The position numbers and the translations under genes were made by a program. From Amyloporia xantha (taxonomy: Eukaryota > Basidiomycota > Agaricomycetes > Polyporales > Adustoporiaceae), in contig JAYKKR010000001.1 of NCBI GenBank assembly GCA_036971615.1, positions 620,001-684,000 of the forward strand: DNA of 64,000 bases, in the 5' to 3' direction. Below are positions 1 to 9,950 of this stretch, one piece after another. The number at the start of each line of letters is the position of its first letter. Within the stretch, counting starts at the first letter, position 1. The notes under the pieces are model-generated. The model worked only from the letters and a program-made list of their open reading frames with translations, was not told where the DNA came from and ran no database searches.

Positions 1-269
1 CGTCGGCATTTTCTTGACCAAATCGGTTGATGAAGTCAGGCATAATCAAGCATCCCTGCGAATTGAAGACATAAACAACGGGGAAAATATCGATGAAGGA
101 GCAAGGATACATACTGAGATAACACCGATGTCGTAGCCGAACAGGAAGCCACCTAGACAAAGGACGGCGGTTGAGATACGCCGGCCAACGCACAACTATA
201 AGTAGTAGACATACCGAAAGCAATGAAAATCGCAAGGAGAATCGCCTTGCGGTTGGATGGTACCGCCAT
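1..269 (-). CDS. MFS sugar (hexose) transporter, N-terminal part only
   Basis: This is the 5' end of a gene that runs off the left edge. The ATG is at 269. Exon 1 (215-269) reads MAVPSNRKAILL followed by a hydrophobic stretch. A GT-AG intron follows, and the next exon encodes GGFLFGYDIGVIS, the first-helix signature of the fungal sugar-porter family of the major facilitator superfamily. After a second short intron the frame continues with MPDFINRFGQ, which fits the first extracellular loop. Family members are plasma-membrane proton symporters for hexoses or related sugars. Substrate cannot be judged from the roughly 50 visible residues. Its promoter faces the His-rich gene across about 850 bp. 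Confidence 0.85.
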
Positions 270-1117
270 GGTGTTATCGTCACAGCGCTCGTAGAGAAGT
301 CGTGAGGGGCAAGGAGTTTGTCAAGTTCTCCCAACTTCGAGCGAACCCCCATTGTGTTCCTGTTCCTTTTATTGTGCGGGGGAGCGCTTAACTTCTCCAC
401 ATCGCGGGGTTGTAGACCTTGATGTGCGGGGAGGATGAAAGCTTTAAGCAGCGGCCCGGCCCAGCCAGCGTGCGCGGACCGGACACATGCTACGACATGC
501 TATCTTTGCCCCGCTTTCCCCTCGTGTTCATCGTTATTCCAAGCGATCAACGCCCGCGGAATTAGTTCGAACAGAGAGTTAGCGCTGTCCCCCGGATTTT
601 GTACCCCATATCTTCGTACGCTGGCCGTGTCGCTTCGTAGACGAGTGGCGGAAACAGCTTGGCGGCCCGAACCATGCGCAGTTCTGGGGCATCTTGACCG
701 ACATTTCTTGCGTCAGCTTTCGGCCGAGTGCCTCCTGAACGGCGGGCCACCGCAGTGACGGAGTGCGACGATAGACCATTCACCCGCACCAAGTGGGGCT
801 GAAACGGTCGCGTCACACAAGTCCACATGTGAACAACGACATGATGCCTACCTAGCACGACCCGCATGCTGCAGTGAAATTTGAGACGACCTGCAACGCG
901 TCTACGTCACATCCCATCTTAGTCAGGGGTCAATCACCGACAAGCCAAGGGGCCAAGGGAAGCGAGCGTCGGAGTCGGTCGGATAAGTCTGATCGCGGAA
1001 ATCACACCAGAAAATGAGCCCTCAGTGAAATTCGCTTTTTCGTGAGTCGTGAACTAATGTACACGGAACTGATTGATACCATATCACGAACGTAAGACAA
1101 ACATGGCGAATGACAGC
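270..1117. other. Intergenic region between sugar transporter and His-rich gene 1
   Basis: It holds the divergent promoter side of the transporter and the 3' flank of His-rich gene 1. Short open frames here (for example 435-758 plus) have no signal peptide, domain or intron structure and overlap one another on both strands. I see no supported gene. Confidence 0.5.
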
Positions 1118-3106
1118 TCAGTCGAGCTCGTCCAGCAGAGAGCGCGAGCTCTTGAAGTTGTTGTAGGCGTCCTTGACGGCCTCGTATGCATCGTAGCCAT
1201 CCTTGCCAACCGTGTACGCGTCCTTGGCGACGTCCACGATAGGTCCGAGGGAGATCGCCTCCGAGCCGGTCTGCCGTGCAAGGATGTCAAGCAGTTCGCT
1301 GACATTAAATACTTAACCATAGCGCAAGCGAGTAATAGAAGGGACGTAGCTCACCGCTTAGTGGAAGATGTCGGGGCAGTGATCCCGTCATTGGATTTAC
1401 TAGAGGAGCTCTGGGTATTGCCAGAGGAGCCCGTCACATCCTTGACTACATCATAACCGTCCTTGCCAACTTTGTAAACGTCTTTGATCGCATCCCAGAC
1501 AAAACCCAACGACAAGGCCTCCGAACCAGTCTCCCGCGCGAGGATTTCAAGTAGTTCACTAGCGGTTAAAGCATTGAGCACAAAGTATAAGCGAGGGGGA
1601 AAATGGCTCACCGCTTGGTGGAAGATGTCGGGGCAGTAATCCCGCCATTGGTCGTACTAGAGGAGCTCTGGGTATTGCCAGAGGAACCCCCCACATCCTT
1701 GATTAGATCGTAACCGTCCTTGCCCACGGTGTAGACATCTTTGAGCGCGTCCCAGACCGAACCCAGTGACAGGGCCTCCGAATCAGTCTCTGAGCCAGTT
1801 TCGCGAGCAAGGACATCGGCTAAGTCGCTGTGTACCATGTATGAATCAGAAACGACTGATCAATATAGTCGCGATGCTACATACCGAACCTGCATCGGGT
1901 GAATACCAAGAATGCCCCCGTAAGAAACATCGTTTTTGAATTTGCTCCAGTCAAATGCCCTACTCTCTGCTTCTCTCGGACGGACATCAGTCAGTTCCCT
2001 ACAAAACGGGAATATATGAGATAACGCGATCGACAGGACACGATGACACCACTTACTGAATGGGTCCCGTGTAACCGAATCGCCATTGGGGAGCGATGTG
2101 AGCATTACCCCAAATGCCCCCGGTCTCTTCCAGTTCACGAGCGGTGTGCGCCATGGGCTGCGCACTGTGTGCAGAGTGAGCGTGCGTAGGCCGGCGGTGC
2201 ATGCCGTGTTGGCGGTGGCCATGACGGTACTTCTGCCCGTGGTGATGGTAATGATGATCATGGTGGAAGCCACCTGCCTGGTACTGACCGCGACTCACAA
2301 ACCTCTGATACTGGTCGGGTGTGATACCTGTCTGATACTGGTCCGGCACTACGCCTGTCTGGTACTGGTCGGGAGTTACACCTGTCTGGTCCTGGTCGGA
2401 AGACACACCAGTCTGGCCCTGATCGGGAGACACACCAGTCTGGTCCTGGTCGGGCGACTGAGGGGTTTCCCAGCCGTAGTGAATGCGTAGCTGACTGTAA
2501 AACGAGTCAGACGAAAATAGATAGAATTGTGCCACGCCAATGACTGACCGACGACTGTTGTTGCCCTTGAAACTCTCATAGGCAGACTTGCCATCCTTGA
2601 AGGCGTCATACCCGTCCTTGGCGACGTTGAACGCATCCTTGAGATACCCAAACGCACTGCCCAAGCTGATAGCGTCGCTTTCGTCTTCACGCGCAACGTG
2701 GCCAGCGGCAGTGGGCGCGCCCGTGGCACGCTGGGGAACGTGCTCCTGACCCGATGCAAATTTGTGATTGTGCTCAGGGCCGTGGAGGGACTTGTGGTCG
2801 TGACCATGCATGTGGTGGTGCTTGTGCTTGTGGTCGTGTCCATGGTTGTGGTCGCGTTCACGGTGGTGATCGTCCTCCTTGTGGGACATCACACCTGAGG
2901 CGAGTTGCGCAGCTGGGTGGATGGCGGAGGAGGTATACTTGGAATCCGACGCCTTCCGAACGTACAAGGAACCATCGTGCGGGGTAGGAAGCGCACTGAC
3001 AAATAGTGTGAGCAGCCGAGATATGTAGGTTAAATTTGTCCACTCACGACACAAAAGCTGGCGCGACAACGGCGGCAGCAACGGCAATGGCAAAGGTGGA
3101 ACGCAT
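1118..3106 (-). CDS. Secreted modular histidine-rich protein 1 (unknown family)
   Basis: I do not recognise this family. My model has seven exons (3048-3106, 2549-2995, 2057-2494, 1885-1998, 1612-1827, 1355-1558, 1118-1298) and sums to 1659 bp, 552 residues plus stop. Residues 1-20 are a signal peptide (MRSTFAIAVAA...). A His/Asp/Lys-rich segment (HDHKHKHHHMHGHDHK) follows, then a block of about six 9-residue PDQxQTGV repeats and a second His-rich stretch. A module of the form LARETGSEALSLGSVWDAxKDVYxVGKDGYD occurs four times, three of them each on its own exon. All six introns are in phase 2 and every internal exon is a multiple of three. The C-terminus is SLLDELD. The His clusters suggest divalent metal binding, which is inference. 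A paralogue lies directly upstream at 4550-5941. Confidence 0.75.
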
Positions 3107-3360
3107 TTTGAAGGTCTTAATGTAGTATCAAGTGAAGATCGTGAATAATTTGGTTAGTTAACGAGAGTGGTCGTAACGAAAAAGCGAATTAGAATCAATC
3201 AAGTCAAGCTGGGAAATAAATGACGGTCAGCTTTCATTGTAGCAGATATAATTAGATAAAAGACTGACTATCCAGTACCTGAGCTTGGGAATGTTTGGCT
3301 CGAACAGATCAACTGAGGGGCTGAAGTGACATGGATGCAAAGTAACCCGCCTTTATACAT
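3107..3360 (-). promoter_or_regulatory. Promoter and 5'-UTR intron of His-rich gene 1
   Basis: A TATAAAG box reads on the minus strand at 3351-3357. A 60-bp candidate leader intron (donor GTCAGTC at 3268, acceptor CAG at 3209) lies between it and the ATG at 3106. The block, including CTCGAACAGATCAACTGAGG and AAAGCGAATTAGAA, is repeated at similar spacing upstream of His-rich gene 2, so the promoter was duplicated with the gene. Confidence 0.6.
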
Positions 3361-4549
3361 TGTCGTGGCGCTCGTACGGCGGGAGCTGTAACACGGCCTT
3401 CGAGGAACCCGTCAGATACCTCACGCTTTGCACTGCCCAATATCATGATTGATACACAGGTCAGGCCTTCGTTCTGGCCTGTATGTGACCGATCTTCAAG
3501 TTGACCCGCGCGTTGAACTTGAAGAACAGTTGGGTGCAGTACTGCCACGGTCTCGGCTCTGAAATCGTTCGTATATTCTGAGAATACTTTGACTGCAATC
3601 AAAGCTGCGCAAAAGCACACATACGACACTGTATATCGTTCGAAACGTTAACGTTGTTAGATACCAAAAGCCTGAGCGAGCGGTTACTCGTCTAGGAACA
3701 TTGATCTCAATGGGCGCCCTCGCACTGTGGCGCAGGTGAGCGCTTGTCACGACCACAACGGCGCCGACGCCGGACTTAGGGAATCCGAGTCGTTTCGGAT
3801 TGCTGGCTGTAACAAGGATCTTTGTGTCGACTCTTTGGGCAGAGCAAATCAGATGCAACCATCACCTTTGCACTGCTCTGTAGAGATATTCGCATCGTGA
3901 AGGTTTGGAAAAGTGTCAATGTCACTTTGTGTTTGGAGGACTCGGAGGTTGGGTAAGTCATCGGTCAACTCTCTGTTGCAAGTGAGCGCGATATCCCTGA
4001 AAGAGCCATGATCATGACGACTGCCGTTGTTCCGTTTGTCAGGACTCAGTGAGGGTCATCTTCGTGAATGAACCAGCCTGAGTATCACGGTCATTTAGAT
4101 GCATCACTTGTACCAGCAATGTGAATCTCTATTCATTCTCCCAAAAATGTATATCAAGAGACCATCCTTATCACTGAGCATTGCGAGCTCGGTACTTCTC
4201 GCTTCTTCGTAGTTCAGTGTAATACATACAATATTAATCATGTCGGCAGGATCAAAACTCGCTGACATCAACACTGCAGAATTGTAGGATCCCTTGCGAG
4301 CCGTACGCGTGGTATGTGGCTCCATTCACGGCACGCGTGTAATAGCTGAGCGCAAACACATTCATACGGGAATGATCAGCAAATCCACACGCTAAGGAGA
4401 GGTTGAGCTTATTTGCACTGATACCACTTGCCGAATCGACGCTCACAAACACTGAACACAAAACTTATTGAGCCCTCAGAAGAATTCGCTATTTCGTCAA
4501 AGTCGTAAACTACTATACACAACAAGTAAAAATATCATCCCAATCACCC
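3361..4549. other. Spacer between the two His-rich genes
   Basis: There is no supported gene. The last ~70 bp (about 4470-4540) match the 3' flank of His-rich gene 1 at 1018-1090 (the sequence 'agccctcagaagaattcgc' against 'agccctcagtgaaattcgc'), so the duplicated unit includes the 3' untranslated region. The rest is non-repetitive, with overlapping short frames only. Confidence 0.5.
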
Positions 4550-5941
4550 TCAGTCGAGCTCGTCAAGGATAGAGCGCGACTGTTTGTTCTTCCAGCTGTC
4601 CCAGGCGTTGTGAATGTCGGTGACAGCCGTGCCAGCATCCCCTGCGATTTTCAGACCATCGTCGATATCGTTGACCCATGAACGCGATTGCTTGTTTTTA
4701 AAGCTGTCCCACGCGTTATGGACGTCAGTGACGGCAGTGCCTGCGTCACCTGCGATTTTCAGACCATCGTCGATGTCGTTGACCCATGAACGCGATTGCT
4801 TGTTTTTAAAGCTGTCCCACGCGTTATGGACGTCAGTGACGGCAGTGCCTGCGTCACCTGCGATTTTCAGACCATCGTCGATGTCGTTGACCCATGAACG
4901 TGATTGCTTGTTTTGAAAGCTGTCCCACGCGTTATGGATATCGGTGACAGCGTTGCCTGCGTCACCTGCGATTTTCAGACCATCGTCGATATCATTGACC
5001 CACGAACGCGAGTGCTTGCTCTTGAAGCTGTCCCACGCATTGTGAATATCGGTGACAGCAGTGCCTGCGTCACCCGCGACTTTCAAGCCAGTGTCAATGT
5101 CATTAATAACCGACCGGCTGTTTGAATGTTATTAACGTCCGTGTTATGATACTTTGTCAAAGACTTACGCAGCCTTGGCCTTTGCATGCTCAGGTTCTTT
5201 GTGGTCTTTATGAGCCTTGTGAGCCTTACGGCCTTTCCGGTGCTTGTGTGCGCCGTGAGGGTGCTCCTTGTGGTCTTTCGAAGCATCTGCCTGGTGTTCC
5301 TCAAGGGCACGAGTCAATAGCTCCTCGAGATCACTGAAATTGGAAATCAGTAACCTCGACAAACGCGTTTCCAGGATGACGCACCGTTTGCCGCCGCTTT
5401 TCCAACTGTCGTATGCATTCTTCACGCCCTCATACGCGTTGTAACCGTCCTTGGCGACGTTCCAGGCGGAACCGAGTGAGATAGCCTCACTGCCATCTTC
5501 ACGGGCAGCATGGCTGTGGGCGTGATCGGAATGCTCGTGACCATGAGGGTGCGCAAGATGCTTGTGGTGGTCATGGTGGTGTGCGAGGTGCTCATGGGTC
5601 CTGTGGTGGTCATGACCGTGGTGACCCTGCTCGTGCTCAAAGCTACGGTGGTTCTCGCGAATCTCCCTAGCCAAAAGGTCCACAAGCTCACTAGACAGGG
5701 AAGGACATAGTTACAAAAAAGCAGTAGAAGATTTGCGGTATGGACATACCTCCTAGCTACATGAAAGTTGGGGTATTCAACAGGAGTCTTGTTGACAATA
5801 CCAAAGCGAAGAGGAGTCGGGAGAGCGCTATGCATCGTGTGAGTATCTACGGTGTACTGTGATTGTCCAAACCTGAACTTACGCAACAAGCGAAGGGCCA
5901 GCAACGACAGTGGCAACGGCAATAACGGTGGAGGAACGCAT
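4550..5941 (-). CDS. Secreted modular histidine-rich protein 2 with 36-residue repeats
   Basis: This is a paralogue of the gene at 1118-3106; function unknown. Five exons (5883-5941, 5750-5827, 5385-5690, 5169-5333, 4550-5117) sum to 1176 bp, 391 residues plus stop. Exon 1 is 59 bp, as in the paralogue, and encodes the signal peptide MRSSTVIAVATVV. Exon 3 carries a dense His block (HHDHHKHLAHPHGHEH) and one SEAISLGSAW module. Exon 4 is Lys/His rich (HKHRKGRKAHKAHKDHKEP). The last exon holds five nearly identical 36-residue repeats (core VNDIDDGLKIAGDAG...HNAWDSFKNK) and ends SILDELD, matching SLLDELD in the paralogue. All introns are phase 2. The repeats look like short amphipathic helices, which is inference. 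Confidence 0.77.
4569..5117 (-). repeat. Five tandem 108-bp coding repeats
   Basis: These are the in-frame 108-bp units inside the last exon of His-rich gene 2. Units two to four are almost identical at the DNA level (for example 'gtcgttgacccatgaacg' recurs every 108 bp), while the outer two are more diverged. That pattern fits recent unequal crossing-over in the middle of the array. Confidence 0.85.
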
Positions 5942-6190
5942 CGTGATCGTAAGAGATATTAGAATAGAAGTCGTGAAAAGAAGAAATTAATGAAAGTAGT
6001 CGTGACGAAATAAAAAGCGAATTAGAACGAAACAAGACAAGCTATAGGCAGACCACCGGTCAGACTATGAAGGATACAAGTGAATTATCAGACTTACTAT
6101 CCGGTACTTGAACTTGAGAAGCTTGGCTCGAACAGATCAACTGAGGGCTGGAGAATTCAAGGCGTAGAACAGTCATTTTTATACCTCCAC
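5942..6190 (-). promoter_or_regulatory. Promoter and 5'-UTR intron of His-rich gene 2
   Basis: A TATAAAAA box on the minus strand at 6176-6183 lies about 80 bp upstream of a candidate leader intron (donor GTAAGTC at 6097, acceptor TAG at 6042; 56 bp). The arrangement and flanking words match those upstream of His-rich gene 1, supporting co-regulation of the pair. Confidence 0.6.
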
Positions 6191-7271
6191 GAAGCACAGC
6201 GTCTGTTGCTCAGAAGGGGTTGTGTTTTTCCCGTGCTGCGGGCTGGGCTATGTCTCGGATGCTTCTCTGTGGAGTCCTGTAGTCCACTCAAAGATGGAAA
6301 AGTAGATGAAACAACATTGTCTGTGATAAGCGCCAGGTTGGTGCCATGGCATCAAGTCAAGGGCTTGGTAGTGCGCTTCCGGTCATTGACTACAGATTCC
6401 AGAGGATGATTTGCAAAGTGCAGTGCAAGCTGAAATACCCACAATATACTTATTCCAACGCCGTGATTAGTCCTGCATCAGAGGCCATCAATCATCCTGC
6501 CCCATATCGTCGAATATAAGGTATTGCGCTGGGCGCAAGCTCACCCAAGATTGCATCCTATCGGCTCGTAGATTTACCATGTATCTCCTTTGGTTAGCCT
6601 CCTCATCGCAATCTCTACTTCAAGATGAACTTGAGTATCCGCACCCCCAATTTAGTTATATGGAGTAAGTCAGATAGATCATAACACATGAAATTGAGAA
6701 TGTCTACATAGCGGTTCGGCATTTATCATACGCTCTTGGCACTTGCTGCCAGGGTACAACGGCGCCATGCGAATACATCAGCCGTATGGAGGCTGAAGTT
6801 GCGTGCGCAGTTGGTCGGAGTTGGTCAAGCAAGGCGCGCACAAGTGCCGCTGTGATATTGATGCATATGTTGTATGATGTGTGGGTCTGGAATAATCGAG
6901 CTCAAACGCGAATGATAGCAGGGCGACCGAACCGCAGTCGCATCGCCTTGCCAAGCCGGAGAGTCAGTGGTAAGTACCATAGCCATGGCCTGCCATCCCG
7001 GCCCATCCGGAGGCGATGAGTCTGATGGGTATGTATGAAACCTGATGAGATGCGTTTCAGGGCGTAATGATGGATGCATGAACTGTAAGGTCGTAGTGAT
7101 CTATCACAAAGCCTCCACAGCCAGTATGTCGTCAGACTTATAAATTCAAGCTTGTGATCATAGTGAGTTCGGTGTGAACGCTGCGCGTACCACCGTTTCT
7201 TTCGTCCGGCTGCTTTTTTGTCACTTCACTTTTTTCACGATTTCTATCCACGTCAATTTATATCGGTGATC
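6191..7271. other. Intergenic region upstream of the GPI protein gene
   Basis: There is no supported gene. Near its right end a TTATAAAT box at about 7138-7145 precedes a pyrimidine-rich stretch (7190-7260) and the ATG at 7272, which looks like the promoter of the next gene. Confidence 0.5.
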
Positions 7272-9471
7272 ATGTTTTCCAACGTCTTTGTTTCTATTAT
7301 CTTGTTGTTCGCTTGCGTGAACAGCGCTGTTGCGGTAGTGTACAGACGGCAGCATGACTTCGCACATGGTAGGTCTTGCAACGTAGACGCAGATGCATGT
7401 AGAACTGAAGAGTCTTAACCAGAACGCCACGGAGCGAGGATAGGCATTCCAACGCGCACCGTGGATTATCACCGGTACATGGTAGGCCGTCCTTCGCCGG
7501 TCCCGGTGATGAAGAGACAAGATTGTAAGTGTTCATATCTCATTCCGGCTTAATCTAAGACTCACGCCTCGCTTTATAGCTGTCCTTAATGACCTGATCT
7601 CCGAGTTCGGTGGAGCGAATGGCCTGGACAAGCTGGTGGATGAGATCATCTCCGCGCTGCCTCCCAGTCGTAAGCAATACATTGCTTCTCTCGCATGTGA
7701 CTCTCATCTGTGCTCTATAGTCGTCACTCCTGCCTCTGCGATGTTCGCTGAGATCACATCAGCTGTTGCCAGTGTTTCGAACTCCACCTCGTCGGCATCT
7801 GCAACGCCGACGCTTCCGACCGCGACCGCGGCCCCGACACTGGCATCTAACGCGACGGCTGCGACCGGCACGAATGCTACAGCACTTCCAACCGACGGAT
7901 TTTCGAGCGGCAATGGTACTGCAGTTTCGTCGAACGCGAACGGGACTGCGAGCGCTTTCCCAGGTAACGCAAATGGAACTGCAGGCGCTTTCCCGTCCAA
8001 TGGAACTGCAAGCGGGATGCCCTTCGGCGGAAATGGAACCTCAAGCGGGATGCCTTTCGGCGGAAATGGAACATCAAGCGGGATTCCCACCGACAACAGT
8101 GGAAATGCGACGGTCATCCCGACCGGCATTTCTTCTGGTGGAAATGCCACTGCCTTCCCTACTGGCGGCTTCCCAGGTGGTAACGCAACGGCGATGTCGA
8201 CTGGTGACTCCCCTAGTGGTAATGCGACGGTCTTGCCGACTGGTGGATCACCCAGCGGAAACACAACAGTCTTACCGACTGGCGCATTCCCGGGAGGTAA
8301 CGCGACGATCCTTTCGACAGGTGTCGGATCAGCCGCTAATGAAACAGCGGCAGCTCCGTCTTCATGCCCCCCGGGTATAGCTGCTGGAAATGCGACAGCT
8401 CTCCCGACTACCGGTCTTCCTCCAGCGAATGCAACAGGTACACCTCTTGACGGCTCCTCATCGGGGAACGCCACTGCTTTCCCTGGAAATGGAACGTCCA
8501 TTATGGGTGCAAACAGCACGTCCATTCCCTCGATGGCAAATGAGACATCCATCCCCGGTGTGAACACCGCATCCATCCCGTCCATGTCGAATGGGACATC
8601 CATCTCTGGTGCCAACGTGACCGCGATGCCGGTGTCAGGAGGGCTGCCAACCCCTACTGCTGCCCCTGCGGCGTCATGTTAGTCCAGCTATCCTATATCC
8701 CATGCCACTTACCAATGGCTTTCATTCACAGCGACGGGTGCCTCTCTGAGTGCTTTGTTCCAGGATCTCGATGGCGCTGGTGAGGACATCTCGGAGATTA
8801 TCATGTCCCTGATGAGCATGATACCTTCCACTGGTAAGTCGTTTGAGATCCATCCTTGAAGAGTGTTTGTTCACTGCTCCTGCAGCTCAAGCGCCGGTGT
8901 CGTCTATGTTCGCTCAGGCGACTTCAGCCATCGGTGGCGACTTCGCTCAGGTCACCCAGGGCGCTGAACAGGTCATGGGCGGATCGGGTGCGCCTTCTGG
9001 AGTACCCTCCGGATACGGTTTCAGCGGCTCTGGTTCCAGTGGCTATAGTTCCAGTAGCTACGGTTCGAGCAGCTCTGGAGCCAGCGGTTACGGTTCCAGC
9101 GGCTCTGGTTCCAGTGGCTACGGGTCCAGTGGTTACGGTTCAAGCAGCTCCGGGCCAAACGGCTACGGTTCCAGCGGTTCCAGCTCCAGCGGCTACGGGT
9201 CCGGGGGATATGGGTTTAGCAGCAATGGTGCAGGCTACGGTGCAGGCTCCGCCCCTATGGCCGACTCTGGCAGTCTGTGAGTACGCATGGCGAAGCATAG
9301 TGAAGACGCTCATCGAGAGGCATATCCAGCGCGGCTCGTTCTGCCATTCCTTCGGCATCCGCGCACGCCAATGGGGCGCTGAGCAGCCGCCTGTCCTTCT
9401 CCATAGTGTCACTCATCGGCTGCGCTGCCATCCTCGGTGGCGTAGCCATGGGTGCCATGGCTGGCTTCTAG
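7272..9471 (+). CDS. GPI-anchored Asn/Ser/Gly-rich cell-wall protein
   Basis: Seven exons (7272-7368, 7423-7524, 7580-7669, 7721-8677, 8732-8833, 8886-9276, 9330-9471) sum to 1881 bp, 626 residues plus stop. Residues 1-22 form a signal peptide. Exon 4 encodes about 300 residues rich in Gly, Asn, Ala, Thr and Pro, with some twenty NAT/NGT N-glycosylation sequons in degenerate GNATxxPTGG repeats. Exon 6 is Ser/Gly/Tyr rich with GYGSSG repeats. The last exon ends in a small-residue stretch and a hydrophobic tail (SFSIVSLIGCAAILGGVAMG), the usual GPI-attachment signal. A structural or adhesive wall mannoprotein is the likely role. I cannot name the family. Confidence is high for the tail and signal peptide, moderate for exact splice sites. 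Confidence 0.78.
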
Positions 9472-9950
9472 TTTGTCTTCCGCTTCAGTTTCGGCACGAC
9501 AAGATAACGACTACCTTAGCGGCTGCGCTGCGACGACGCACGATCACCTATAAATTAATCTGATGTCTTTAGTACCACTTATGACCACACTCGTTTCGTG
9601 AAACTGTATCCATAGTGAATGACGAATATACAGCAGTGGCGATCGATTCATAATATTTCTTTGCGTGCGGCCTCCTAAACGAAGTTTCGCGTCAATGAGC
9701 GGGGTGTCGTTGGGTTTGCCGCGAACACATTGTCCACCGCGCTTCAGTATTGGTACCGCTAACGAGAGTAATCGACGCGACATGACCACCGTAATTCAAC
9801 ATCCAATTGCCACTGTCATAACCTCTTGGAGTGACCTGCAACAAGAAATGTCAATTTGACTTCCACCGATGAATCACAAGTATACAAATCCTAGCAGAGA
9901 ATCGGCTGAGCTGCCAGAGTTATACACAAGGGATATGAAGTAGCATAGAA
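9472..9950. other. Convergent 3' intergenic region
   Basis: It lies between the 3' ends of the GPI protein gene and COG8. I see no coding or RNA feature. Confidence 0.5.

Noticed and set aside
2086..2490. Open frame on the plus strand rich in V/L/C
   Set aside because: It is the shadow of the PDQxQTGV and His-rich repeats of His-rich gene 1 on the other strand.
4569..5117. CRISPR-like or satellite array
   Set aside because: The 108-bp periodicity is in frame, encodes conserved residues and has no repeat-spacer structure. It is a coding repeat.
7704..8615. 303-codon open frame on the minus strand
   Set aside because: It is exactly antisense to the repetitive exon of the GPI protein. The repeat composition keeps the reverse frame open, and it has no signal peptide or domain.
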